Shown here in pieces: positions 56,625-64,000 of a stretch of DNA of 64,000 nucleotides; position 1 is the first letter of the stretch; each line of letters starts with the position of its first letter. This stretch comes from Curtobacterium sp. VKM Ac-1393 (GTDB lineage Bacteria; Actinomycetota; Actinomycetes; Actinomycetales; Microbacteriaceae). The position numbers and the translations under genes were made by a program. The stretch covers positions 1 to 64,000 of the forward strand of contig NZ_JADKRW010000007.1 in NCBI RefSeq assembly GCF_015350995.1, read 5' to 3'. Under the pieces are notes generated by a model, which saw only the letters and a list, made by a program, of their open reading frames with translations, ran no database searches and had not been told where the DNA came from.

Positions 56625-57839
56625 CTACCGCGAGGGCTGCTGCATCGTCTCGGGCAGCGGTGGCAGGGGGCGTTCGCTGTCGGCGACCCGGGTGAGCCGC
56701 GCCGCCAGTGGCCGGAAGAGTGCCGACAGCAGCACCTTGTCCGCCAGGCCGCGCGCAGCGAGTCCGAGCCGGGTCTGCGGGTACGCGAAGTGCACGATGC
56801 CCTTCGGGATGCCCTGGATCTTGTCGACCAGGGGGCGCATCCAGGTGTCGAAGGTGTCGAGTGCGTGGTCGAGGTCCTCGCCCCCGGTGACCGATGCCGC
56901 CAGCACGTAGCCGCTCGTCAGGGCAAGTGAGGCGCCGCCGCCGCCCATCGGTGTCACGCACCAGGCTGCGTCGCCGATCACGCAGACGCGGCCCCGGTGC
57001 CAGCGCGGCATCCGGATCTGGGTCAGCTCGTCCAGGTAGACGTCGTCCGAGCCGTCGAACCCGTCGAGGACGCGGTCGGTCTGCCATCCGGCATCGGCGT
57101 AACGGGTCCGCAGCGTCGCCAGGGCGTCCGCACGCGAGCGGCCCACCAGTCCGTCGCCACCGGCGTACGCCAGGATCGCCCGCGTCGTGCCGTACGGGTC
57201 CGGGCGCAGGTGGACCTGACGCCCGCCGACGGCGTTGTACCAGCGCCACCGGTCGTCGTCCGAGGGCGTGCGCGGGATCGTGCCGAAGACCATGGTCACC
57301 CCGAGGTCGCGCTCGACGACCTCACCGTCGGCGGGGAAGAGGCGGTCGCGGGTCCGTGAGCGCACACCCTCGGCGATGACCACGAGGTCGGCGTCGAGCA
57401 CCCGCCCGGTGTCGGTGGTCACGGTCGCACGGCGGCTGCCGGCCTGGTCGTCGACGTCCTGGATCGTCTCGCCGTAGACGATGGTGACATCGGCGGGCAG
57501 GTCGTCGAGGATCACCCGGGCGAAGTCGCCGCGCAGGACCTCGAGTTCGGCGGTGGCACCGTCCGGGCCGTCGGAGGGCAGTTCCGACCGGACATCGCCG
57601 TCGCGATCGACGATCACCGTCCCGGTCTCGGTCGTGTTGCGTGCGCGGATGGCGTCGACCAGGCCCATGCGGTCGAGCACCTCGCGAGCGACCCCGCGGA
57701 CGTCGACGTTCTGCCCGCCGTCGCGGAAGGCCGGTGCGCGTTCGATCACCGTCACCCGCCACCCGACGTGGCGCAACCACCAGGCGGCGGACAGGCCTGC
57801 GATGCTGGCTCCGGAGATCACTGCGTGCTGTGAGGTCAT
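56625..57839 (-). CDS. FAD-dependent monooxygenase (PHBH/TetX-like)
   Basis: A 404-residue class A flavoprotein monooxygenase. It has the ADP-binding motif VISGASIAGLSAAWWLRHVG at 7-26, the DG motif VLDADLVVIAEGVRSRTRD near 147-165, and the GD motif GRVCVIGDAAWCVTPMGGGGASLAL near 280-304. The family includes TetX, RebC-type and aromatic hydroxylases. It is divergent from a MarR gene, and a GCTTTACAGTAAAGC palindrome abuts its start codon, so it is likely induced by a phenolic or antibiotic. Substrate unknown. Confidence 0.9.
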   Translation of the reverse strand: MTSQHAVISGASIAGLSAAWWLRHVGWRVTVIERAPAFRDGGQNVDVRGVAREVLDRMGLVDAIRARNTTETGTVIVDRDGDVRSELPSDGPDGATAELEVLRGDFARVILDDLPADVTIVYGETIQDVDDQAGSRRATVTTDTGRVLDADLVVIAEGVRSRTRDRLFPADGEVVERDLGVTMVFGTIPRTPSDDDRWRWYNAVGGRQVHLRPDPYGTTRAILAYAGGDGLVGRSRADALATLRTRYADAGWQTDRVLDGFDGSDDVYLDELTQIRMPRWHRGRVCVIGDAAWCVTPMGGGGASLALTSGYVLAASVTGGEDLDHALDTFDTWMRPLVDKIQGIPKGIVHFAYPQTRLGLAARGLADKVLLSALFRPLAARLTRVADSERPLPPLPETMQQPSR

Positions 57840-57854
57840 GCTTTACAGTAAAGC
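57840..57854. promoter_or_regulatory. MarR operator at the FAD monooxygenase start
   Basis: GCTTTAC-A-GTAAAGC is a perfect 15-bp palindrome starting at the base next to the monooxygenase ATG. A half copy, CAGTAAAG, is at 57862 just before the MarR ribosome site. Confidence 0.75.
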
Positions 57855-57877
57855 AACTGCACAGTAAAGGAACCTGG

Positions 57878-58369
57878 ATGCCCGACATCGACCCCCTCAC
57901 CACGGTGTGGTCCGACGACGAGGTCGCGGTCATGCACGCGCTGCGCGACTGGGCCGTCACCTTCGACGAACTGCAGCGGCAGCTGTCCACGTGGATCGGG
58001 CTGCCGGGTTCGGACGCGAACGCCCTCGGCCAGATCGTGTGGGCGGAGCAAGCCGGCGAGCCGCTCTCCCCGGCGCAGTTGGCGCGCCGGATCGGCATGA
58101 CCTCCGGTGCCACCTCGGTGCTCCTCGACCGCCTCGAGGATGCCGGACACGTCACCCGGCACCGCGAGAGCGCCGATCGACGCCGGGTCACCCTGCGCCC
58201 GACCGAGTCCGCGCGCGCCGAGAGTGGGCGGTTCCTCGCGTTCTCCGGCGCCGAGATCGCCGCGACGGTGCTGGATGCCGATCCGGAGGAGACGCGGATC
58301 GTCCTCGGGTTCCTGCAGCGCATGACCGCGGCTGCGGCGTCGGCGAACGGTCGGCTGCAGGCGCGCTGA
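57878..58369 (+). CDS. MarR family transcriptional regulator
   Basis: A 163-residue MarR protein. It has LSPAQLARRIGMTSGATSVLLDRLEDAGHVTRHRESADRRRVTLRPTE as winged helix (about 68-115), and an N-terminal helix FDELQRQLSTWIGLPGSDANALGQI. ATG follows AAAGGAACC. The operator between it and the FAD monooxygenase points to repression of that gene and itself. Confidence 0.88.
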   Translation: MPDIDPLTTVWSDDEVAVMHALRDWAVTFDELQRQLSTWIGLPGSDANALGQIVWAEQAGEPLSPAQLARRIGMTSGATSVLLDRLEDAGHVTRHRESADRRRVTLRPTESARAESGRFLAFSGAEIAATVLDADPEETRIVLGFLQRMTAAAASANGRLQAR

Positions 58370-58400
58370 GGGGTGCCCGTGCACGTGCCAGACTGGCCGC

Positions 58401-59441
58401 GTGACGACGGGGAACGACCACCTGCCGGAGCGGCGTCCCGCCGGCAGCCGACTGCCGACGATGCGCGACGTCGCCGAACGCGTCGGGATGTCCCGGCAGC
58501 TCGTCTCGCTCGTACTCCGTGGCGCTCCGGGCCCGAGCGCCGAGTCCCGCGACCGGGTCCTCGCCGCTGCTGCCGACCTCGGGTACCGTCCGCACACCTC
58601 GGCCCGGCTCCTGCGCGAAGGTCGCACACGGCTGATCGGCACCGTCTTCAGCATGCGGAACCCGTTCCAGGTCCGGTTCGTGGAGCGCCTCTTCGCCCGA
58701 GCTGCGGAGCAGGGGTTCGGCGTCGCGCTCGGAGCCGCGGGCCCCGACCGGTCGACGGACCAGGTGGTGGCGGACCTGCTCGGCGACCGTGTCGAGGCCC
58801 TCGTCGTGTTCAACCCGGACCCCGGCTCGTCCTCGCTCGAAGAGGCCAGTCGACTGGTCCCGGTCGTGCTGCTCGGCGAGTGGACCGATGCGCCGTACGC
58901 CGACAACGTGCACGTGGACGAGCTCGGTGGGCTCCGCGCCGCCGTCGAGCACCTGGTCGACCTGGGGCACCGGCGCATCGCGTACGTCGGTGGCGAAGAC
59001 GGCCTGGTCGGGCGGGACCGTGCGGTCGCCTACCGCGAGGCCATGCGGGCCGTCGGACTCCGGTCCGAGATCGACGTCGTGCCGAGCGGCTTCAGTGAGG
59101 AGGACGGCGCCGCGGCGGCCCGGACCCTCGTGGCGCGCGACTCCCTGCCGACGGCGGTGGTCTGCTGCGGTGACCAGTGCGCGACCGGACTGCTGGCCGT
59201 CCTGGCGCAGCGCGGCATCGGCGTCCCTGGCCGAGTCTCGGTGGTCGGCTTCGACGACAGCTACCTGGCTTCGCTCAGTTACCACCATCTGACGTCGGTG
59301 CACCAGGACGTCGAGGCGACCGTCGATGCGGCACTCACCGCCGTCGTCGACCGGACGTCGGGCGACGGGGGCGCGCGCCGACGCGTCGCGACGCCGACCG
59401 GGCTCGTGGTGCGCGAGTCGACGGGTCCCGCCGCGGGCTGA
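58401..59441 (+). CDS. LacI family transcriptional regulator
   Basis: A 346-residue LacI protein. HTH TMRDVAERVGMSRQLVSLVLRGAPGPSAESRDRV is at about 20-53, after an 18-residue tail. Effector domain marks are RLIGTVFSMRNPFQVRFVERLFARA, LGHRRIAYVGGEDG, RVSVVGFDDSYLASLSYHHLTSVHQDV. GTG start at 58401. No sugar operon is adjacent, so its targets lie elsewhere or it acts on the following UPF0303 gene. Confidence 0.88.
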   Translation: MTTGNDHLPERRPAGSRLPTMRDVAERVGMSRQLVSLVLRGAPGPSAESRDRVLAAAADLGYRPHTSARLLREGRTRLIGTVFSMRNPFQVRFVERLFARAAEQGFGVALGAAGPDRSTDQVVADLLGDRVEALVVFNPDPGSSSLEEASRLVPVVLLGEWTDAPYADNVHVDELGGLRAAVEHLVDLGHRRIAYVGGEDGLVGRDRAVAYREAMRAVGLRSEIDVVPSGFSEEDGAAAARTLVARDSLPTAVVCCGDQCATGLLAVLAQRGIGVPGRVSVVGFDDSYLASLSYHHLTSVHQDVEATVDAALTAVVDRTSGDGGARRRVATPTGLVVRESTGPAAG

Positions 59442-59476
59442 CCTCGTACGACACCGTTGTCGTCGTGCGACCTCGA

Positions 59477-59500
59477 CCAAGTCGTTCCGCGTCGACTTGG
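59477..59500. terminator. Hairpin after the LacI gene
   Basis: CCAAGTCG and CGACTTGG form a perfect 8-bp stem around TTCCGCGT, 36 bases past the LacI stop. Confidence 0.55.
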
Positions 59501-59586
59501 CCGCCGCGTGTGCCGCGTTGGCTCGTGCTAACCTCGCGACCACGGTGCCTGCGCCCAGATCGCCGCGGGCTGAGCAGGAGACGACG

Positions 59587-60051
59587 ATGTCCGACCGCAC
59601 CATCATCCTCGAGCAACAGGAACGCGAGCTCGTGCTCGACGCGTTCACCCACGACGACGCCTGGGAGCTGGGCTCACTGATCCGTGGCATCGCCCACGAA
59701 GCCGGCCACTCCGTCGGCATCGACATCCGACGACCCGGCCTCGGACTGTTCCGCGCGGCGACCCCGGGCATCACCCCGGACCAACATGTCTGGATCGAGC
59801 GCAAGGCCGCGGTCGTGCTCCGGATGGAGCAGTCGAGCGCCCTCGTCGACGCCCGGCTGTCCGCCGCCGGCGCCGACCCCGCGGCGATCGGGTGGCTCGG
59901 CGCCGAGTACGCCGTCACCGGTGGTTCGTTCCCGATCCGCGTCCGCGGTGCTGGTGTGGTCGCCGCGGTGACGGCGTCGGGGCTGTCCTCGATGGAGGAC
60001 CACGACCTGGTCGTCGCTGGCCTCCGTGCCTTCATCGCCTCGTGTCCTTGA
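59587..60051 (+). CDS. UPF0303 / heme-degrading-domain (HbpS/DUF336-like) protein
   Basis: A 154-residue soluble protein of the UPF0303 group. It has IILEQQERELVLDAFTHDDAW, LGSLIRGIAHEAGHSVGIDIRRPGLGLFRAATPGIT, DQHVWIERKAAVVLRMEQSS and AVTGGSFPIRVRGAGVVAAVTASGL. The fold is that of GlcG/HbpS proteins, some of which bind haem or organic acids. ATG follows AGGAGACGACG. A palindrome-like repeat cluster follows. Its role is unknown. Confidence 0.85.
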   Translation: MSDRTIILEQQERELVLDAFTHDDAWELGSLIRGIAHEAGHSVGIDIRRPGLGLFRAATPGITPDQHVWIERKAAVVLRMEQSSALVDARLSAAGADPAAIGWLGAEYAVTGGSFPIRVRGAGVVAAVTASGLSSMEDHDLVVAGLRAFIASCP

Positions 60052-60062
60052 CGCGACCAGAG

Positions 60063-60228
60063 GCGGACGGGAGGCGCGGCGCCAGCTCACGCCGCGCCTC
60101 CAGTCCGTCACTGGTCGCGTTCGCAAGCCGAGTCAACCGGGCGTGAGGTTCCACGACTCGCCGCTCACGTCCCCCGAGGTTCCGCAGACGACCCCGGGGC
60201 GTCTCGAGGTTCCACGATTTCGGAACCT
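60063..60228. repeat. Degenerate GGACGGGAGGC palindrome plus GAGGTTCC repeat cluster
   Basis: 60063-60109 is an imperfect copy of the 42-48 bp palindrome with decayed centre and right arm. At 60145, 60176 and 60206 GAGGTTCC recurs about 30 bp apart, the last pairing with GGAACCT at 60222 through ACGATTTC. The same motif cluster is at 25936. Confidence 0.7.
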
Positions 60229-60314
60229 GGGGAAGTGCGAGGACGCGACGGTACGCGACGGGACGTGCTGGGACGCGCGGCGGGCGGCGTGATGGCGGAA
60301 GTGAGCCCGCCCGA

Positions 60315-60614
60315 TCAGGCGGGCAGTGGGACGAAGTCGAACTCCTGGAACGATGCGACCTCGTCCGCCCACCGGGTGGCGACGAACCGCTGGTGCGCGG
60401 GGTGCTCGTCGTACGCCGTGTAGGTGTCCTGGTCGGCGAACACCATCGAGAACTGGAACCGGAAGTCGCTCTGCGTCGAGACCTGGCGCGACACGGTGAA
60501 GTCCTGCACGCCGGCGATCGCCGGCAGGGTGTCGCGGGCGGCCTCGAGGAACGCGGCCTCATGCGGGGAGCCGGCCGCGTGGACGAGCGTGAAGCAGACG
60601 GTGTGGACGATCAT
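60315..60614 (-). CDS. Dabb (stress-responsive A/B barrel) domain protein
   Basis: A 99-residue dimeric alpha/beta-barrel protein. It opens MIVHTVCFTLVHAAGSPHEAAFLEAA, then TLPAIAGVQDFTVSRQV, FRFQFSMVFADQDTYTAYDEHPAHQRFVATRW, all typical of the Dabb family. Members bind small organics or act as cyclases, but most are uncharacterised. Its ATG overlaps the TGA of the decayed TolB-like frame upstream (ATGA), so it was once translationally coupled to that gene and may now be poorly translated. Confidence 0.88.
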   Translation of the reverse strand: MIVHTVCFTLVHAAGSPHEAAFLEAARDTLPAIAGVQDFTVSRQVSTQSDFRFQFSMVFADQDTYTAYDEHPAHQRFVATRWADEVASFQEFDFVPLPA

Positions 60615-61031
60615 GCGGGGTCTCCGGTGGGGTAGTCGACGAAGCCGAAGGCGGACCCGTCGGGAGCCCACCCGTTGACGTTGAGAGTGCCCTGCCCGCC
60701 GTCGAGCTCGACGATGGTCTCGGCGGCCTGCCAGACCCCGGGTCCCCAGTCGCTCACCATCGGGGTCGAGCACGTGGTCGTTGTTGAGCGGCGGAACCCC
60801 CGTGATGCCGACCTGCTCCGGGGTGTCGGTACCGTCGGCCGGCATCGTCCAGAGGACGCCGTCCGCGTTGAGGACGAGGCGGCCGTCCAGGGTCCAGTTC
60901 GGCGCCTCGTAGAGCCGCTCAGTGGACTCGTGCACGGTGGTCACGGTGCGGTCGGAACGGTGCCAGATCCGGATGCGGCAGGTCTGGCCCGGTACGAGCA
61001 CGCGACCGGGCGCTTCGTCGTCGAGGGGCAA
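60611..61031 (-). pseudogene. Remnant of a TolB/PD40-type beta-propeller gene
   Basis: From TTG 61031 (GGAAAGG upstream) a frame reads MPLDDEAPGRVLVPGQTCRI, RLYEAPNWTLDGRLVLNADG, LWTMPADGTDTPEQVGITGVP and NNDHVLDPDGE, the start of a TolB-like propeller. At about 60760 that frame turns to Arg-rich nonsense, while another frame carries the family's C-terminal strands (VWQAAETIVELDGGQGTLNV, NGWAPDGSAFGFVDYPTGDPA) and stops at 60611. Intact relatives are about 290 residues, so most of the middle has been lost together with a frame change. It was probably the first gene of a two-gene operon with the Dabb protein. Confidence 0.72.
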
Positions 61032-61172
61032 GGCCGCGCCTTTCCGCAGTGAATCTTGGCTCGTGACAACACTACCGCGTTCCGGTCGGGATTCGACCCC
61101 CGTCCTGGGGATGATGACATGTGCTCGATTCCTGTAAGTTGTACAGGTTCGTTCCCTAGACGAAAGCTCATC

Positions 61173-62003
61173 TTGCCTGCTCCTCAGCGCTCATCCCGCC
61201 TGCCCCTCATCGCCGCCACCACCTCGGTCGTCGTCATCGCCGGAGCCCTGCTCGCCGCGATCCCGAACGCTGCCACCGCCGTGGAGGCACCGAACCCGAA
61301 CCCGACCCCGACGGACGTGACGACCGCGACCCCGGTACCGACGCCCGCGACGCCGGTGCCGGCCGTGACGCCGACCTCGGTCCCCGTCGCGACTCCGACC
61401 CCGTCAGCTCCGACTCCGACTCCGACTCCGACTCCGACTCCGACTCCGACTCCGACGACGATCTCGGTCACCTACGCCGGCGACTCACTGACCGCGATGG
61501 ACGGCTCGTGGATGCGGCAGATGAACGACCGGACGCTCACGAACGTGGGCGGAACCGCGATCGGGGGTGCGACCACTGCGCGCATCCTCGAACGCTCCTC
61601 GACGAAGGACGCCGACGCGCTGGTGGTGATGGCCGGTACGAACGACCTCCGCTACGCCTACAGCAGCAAGAGCATCCTGCGGAACATCAACAAGATCGTG
61701 CAGAAGGTCGACGCCCGTCACGTCGTCATCGCGGCGATCGCCCCGTCGAACATCACGAAGTACGGCAAGCAGCGCATCGACCGGCGCAAGCAGGGCGAGA
61801 TCCTGAACCGCGACCTCCAGAACTACGCGCTCACGAACGGCTACCTCTTCGTCGACCCGTGGGCCGCCGATCGGCAGCTGAACGGTGGATGGCCGGCGAG
61901 CCGCACGTCCGACGGCGTCCACCCGACGGTCGCGATGTCGAAGAAGGTCGCCGTCCGCATGCAGCAGGCCATCCACATCGCCGTGGAGGGTGCGAAGGGC
62001 TAG
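61173..62003 (+). CDS. Secreted SGNH/GDSL-family hydrolase with Thr-Pro linker
   Basis: About 276 residues. A signal peptide (RLPLIAATTSVVVIAGALLAAIPNAATA) leads to a 65-residue Thr/Pro linker, then an SGNH hydrolase domain. Block I is TYAGDSLTAMDGSW with the Ser nucleophile, the Gly block is NVGGTAIGG, block III VVMAGTNDLRYAY has the Asn, and block V SRTSDGVHPTVA has the Asp and His. Such enzymes remove acyl or acetyl groups from polysaccharides or lipids outside the cell. TTG 61173 is taken as start since it fits the signal peptide; ATG 61119 is the alternative. Stands alone. Confidence 0.82.
   Translation: MPAPQRSSRLPLIAATTSVVVIAGALLAAIPNAATAVEAPNPNPTPTDVTTATPVPTPATPVPAVTPTSVPVATPTPSAPTPTPTPTPTPTPTPTTISVTYAGDSLTAMDGSWMRQMNDRTLTNVGGTAIGGATTARILERSSTKDADALVVMAGTNDLRYAYSSKSILRNINKIVQKVDARHVVIAAIAPSNITKYGKQRIDRRKQGEILNRDLQNYALTNGYLFVDPWAADRQLNGGWPASRTSDGVHPTVAMSKKVAVRMQQAIHIAVEGAKG
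61410..61457 (+). repeat. CCGACT hexamer repeat coding for the Thr-Pro linker
   Basis: Seven exact CCGACT units and a final CCGACG encode an alternating Pro-Thr linker; likely to vary in length between strains. Confidence 0.85.
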
Positions 62004-62169
62004 CCGGGGCGGGCGGCTCCGCGTCGGTCCGCTCAGGCGGCCCGCGTCGCCCGTCGCCTCGCCCGGACCACGGCGACGGCGGCGAGTGCCGCGCCGCTCA
62101 CAGCGACGACCGCCTGCCGAACGCGAGCCACGGGACCTCGATGAAGAGGGTCTCGAGCCTGGGCGTCCG

Positions 62170-62209
62170 GACGGGAGGCACGGTGCCAGCTGGCACCGCG
62201 CCTCCCGTC
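62170..62209. terminator. 40-bp GGACGGGAGGC palindrome, probable bidirectional terminator
   Basis: Arms GACGGGAGGCACGGTGCCAG and complement with one mismatch (A/G) lie between the convergent SGNH hydrolase and surface protein genes. Confidence 0.78.
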
Positions 62210-62225
62210 GCTCAGGGGTGTCGGA

Positions 62226-63905
62226 TCAGAGCCCGGCGCGGCGACGGCGCACCGCGCGCGCCCCGAGCATGCCGGCGCCGACCAGGACCAGGCCGAGCGC
62301 CCACGGCAGGGCGCCGGTGGCCTCGGAGCCGGTGTAGGCGAGCTGCCCCGACGTGGGCGTCGCACCCGCGACGGACACGGTCGGGACCGTCGGGACGGTG
62401 GGGCGGACGTCCACCGCGAACGAGGTGCTCTGCAGGCCGGTGCCGCCGACGGTCAGCGTGTGCGTCGAGGCATGCGGGAAGGTGACGCCGACGGCGCTCT
62501 CGGCATCGAACTCGGTGTAGGGCGCGATCACGTCACTGGCGACGTCCGAGGTGACGATCGGCGTCCAGACCGGGTTGCCGCCCTCGTCGGCGAAGTCGAC
62601 CGGGTTGCCGAAGCGGTCGACCAGGTTTCCGGACACGACGAGCGTCCCGCCCTGCGCGACCGTCGGACGGCCACCGTCCACGACGTCGAGACCGCCGAAG
62701 GAGCCGTCCTCGTCGAGGGTGAGCTTCACGGTCAGGACGGTGCCGTCCGTGCCGATGATCCACATCGTCTTCTTCGGCGCGGCGACCGACTTCGCATCGA
62801 GGGTGAAGACCTGCACGCCGAACGCGGCGGCCGGGTCGACGGTCAGTTCGACGTACTGCGTGACCGACTCGGTGCCGCTCGTGGCCGTGACCGCGAAGTC
62901 GAAGTTCGACGCCAGGGTGGCGGTGCCGCGCAGCTCGCCGGTGGTCGCGTCGAAGGTCACGCCGTCGGGCAGCTGGAGCTCCGGACCGAAGTCCTCGCCC
63001 TCGTCGTCCGGCTGGAACCCGAACCCGATCGTCCAGCCCGAGCCGCCGGAGCTGCCCGCTGCGAGTGCCGCTGCCTGCGACTTCGTCATGACGACGTTGC
63101 CGTCGTCGTCGCCGTAGTACCAGGCGAGCGCGTAGGTCGGGGCGGGGGAGCCCTGCGCCCGGAACGTGTGCGAGAACGCCTTGCCCGCGGTGGCCTGCAG
63201 GGGGAGCGGGTCGCCGGCGTCCGTGCCCCGGGTGATCGGCTGGCCGGCGGCGTCGACGAACGCCGGGTCCTGCGCGATGGCGGCCGAGGTCGCGGTCACG
63301 GTCGCGGTCGTGCCGTCGGCCAGTGCGCCGGTGACCTGCACCGACAGCTGCAGGCCGGCCTGTGCGGCATCGACCGTGTACGAGCCGGTCGTCGCGAGCA
63401 CCGCGGTGGAACCTTCTTCGGTCCAGACGTACCGGAACGCACCGTCCTGGTCGAACCCGGTGGGGACGGCGGTGAGCACGGAGCCGACCTTCGTGTCGCC
63501 GGTGATGGTGACGGCGGGGTCGGCAGCCTGCGGCGCAGTCGGTGCGTCGGTCTGGGCGGGCGTCGGGGCCGTGGTGGTCGGAGCGGACGGCTCCGGGTCG
63601 TCAGCCGCGGGTGCGGTCGCGTCGGTCGCGTCGGTCTCGTCGGGTGCGTCGGCCCCGTCGGCCGGCGCGGTCTCGGCCGGGCTCGGTGCGGGGGCGCTCG
63701 CCGTCGAGTCCCCCTCGTCCGCGGTCGGCACCGGGGCCTCGGTCGCCGCGGGAGCGGACGTCGCGGTCGTGGTCGACGGGTCGGTCGCCGTGTCGGCGTG
63801 GGCGGCCGTCGCGGTGATGATGCCGAGGCCGGTCGTCAGTGCGACGAGGGCTGCGGTGGTGCCGACGGCGCAGGCGCGTCGGACGGTGGAGGCGCTGTGG
63901 CGCAC
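62226..63905 (-). CDS. Sortase-anchored surface protein with Ig-like domains
   Basis: A 559-residue cell-wall protein. The signal peptide (ACAVGTTAALVALTTGLGIITATAAHA) ends near 37. An acidic Thr/Ala/Pro/Asp-rich stalk spans about 40-130, then come Ig-like or cadherin-like modules (VTITGDTKVGSVLTAVPTGF, PLQATAGKAFSHTFRAQGSP, LPDGVTFDATTGELRGTAT, the last being the putative-Ig/dystroglycan pattern). The C-terminus is LAYTG, a hydrophobic helix (ALPWALGLVLVGAGMLGARAV) and RRRRAGL, a class E sortase signal (LAxTG). It would be displayed on the wall and may bind ligands or form a stalk. Promoter probably near TACGAT at 63983-63988. Confidence 0.85.
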   Translation of the reverse strand: MRHSASTVRRACAVGTTAALVALTTGLGIITATAAHADTATDPSTTTATSAPAATEAPVPTADEGDSTASAPAPSPAETAPADGADAPDETDATDATAPAADDPEPSAPTTTAPTPAQTDAPTAPQAADPAVTITGDTKVGSVLTAVPTGFDQDGAFRYVWTEEGSTAVLATTGSYTVDAAQAGLQLSVQVTGALADGTTATVTATSAAIAQDPAFVDAAGQPITRGTDAGDPLPLQATAGKAFSHTFRAQGSPAPTYALAWYYGDDDGNVVMTKSQAAALAAGSSGGSGWTIGFGFQPDDEGEDFGPELQLPDGVTFDATTGELRGTATLASNFDFAVTATSGTESVTQYVELTVDPAAAFGVQVFTLDAKSVAAPKKTMWIIGTDGTVLTVKLTLDEDGSFGGLDVVDGGRPTVAQGGTLVVSGNLVDRFGNPVDFADEGGNPVWTPIVTSDVASDVIAPYTEFDAESAVGVTFPHASTHTLTVGGTGLQSTSFAVDVRPTVPTVPTVSVAGATPTSGQLAYTGSEATGALPWALGLVLVGAGMLGARAVRRRRAGL

Positions 63906-64000
63906 GGGTCCGCCTGGATCGTGTCCGGTCGGGTGCCGGATCGTGTGGATCCGCCGAGAAAGCTCAGGCGTCCTCGGATCGTAGAGCCCGCGGTGGCCTC

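Noticed and set aside
59587..60051. Haem oxygenase of the HmuO or IsdG type
   Set aside because: The sequence follows the UPF0303/GlcG-HbpS group, for which haem degradation is mainly an annotation label; no haem ligand can be shown.

Overview
The window is 64 kb of very GC-rich DNA with strong third-position GC bias, Leu-Ser-Gly-Cys lipoboxes, many GTG/TTG starts, leaderless promoters, ABC sugar importers without their own ATPase and an LAYTG-type sortase signal. This points to a high-GC actinobacterium. The gene families and the GGACGGGAGGC palindromes between genes suggest Microbacteriaceae, possibly a Curtobacterium-like plant or soil organism; that genus guess is from memory, not from a search. 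No rRNA, tRNA, CRISPR array, IS element or prophage was seen. About 60 genes are densely packed and no gene-free stretch exceeds 300 bases.

Layout. 0.2-10.4 kb: mixed chromosomal genes (small membrane protein, GlcD-type FAD oxidase, manganese catalase, VOC proteins, DUF808 protein, Ltp-domain protein, ArsC, TetR/SDR pair). Among them, at 3.7-5.2 kb, lies a toxin-antitoxin-like pair bracketed by a 26-bp direct repeat. 10.5-18.9 kb: one long operon for uptake and oxidation of a small, probably N-heterocyclic compound. It holds an NMT1/THI5-type ABC importer, a RutA-like FMN monooxygenase, a RutB-like cysteine hydrolase, an NtaA/DszA-type FMN monooxygenase, an MFS transporter fused to a riboflavin kinase domain, and a RutF-like flavin reductase. 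19.0-27.9 kb: a DHA2 drug exporter with TetR and MarR regulators, a DEAD-box RNA helicase, a secreted beta-propeller-like protein, and an epimerase/TetR divergent pair.

28.1-33.0 kb: a tightly coupled polysaccharide operon with a BcsA-like glycosyltransferase, an RsbW-like ATPase, and a GH26-like domain fused to an OpgC-type acyltransferase. A 15-codon leader reading frame precedes it. 33.1-40.3 kb: two LacI regulators, a 2H phosphoesterase, an inositol-monophosphatase-family enzyme and a UgpB-type importer. Two copies of a GGGAACGTTCCC operator tie these together, suggesting a regulon for organophosphate (glycerophosphodiester) scavenging. 40.4-46.7 kb: a sugar locus with a CUT1 importer, a ThuA-like protein, a Gfo/Idh/MocA dehydrogenase and a LacI regulator with AAGCGCTT operators. 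47-55.4 kb: MarR and AraC regulators, then a LacI-controlled CUT1 importer with a GH3 beta-glycosidase. 55.4-64 kb: three small regulator/enzyme loci with clear palindromic operators (GNAT/TetR, FAD monooxygenase/MarR, LacI), a UPF0303/HbpS-like protein, a Dabb protein behind a broken TolB-like gene, a secreted SGNH hydrolase and a sortase-anchored surface protein.

The regions most worth a second look are the MFS-riboflavin kinase fusion in the flavin-monooxygenase operon, the GT2/RsbW/GH26-OpgC operon, and the repeat-bracketed toxin-antitoxin-like pair.
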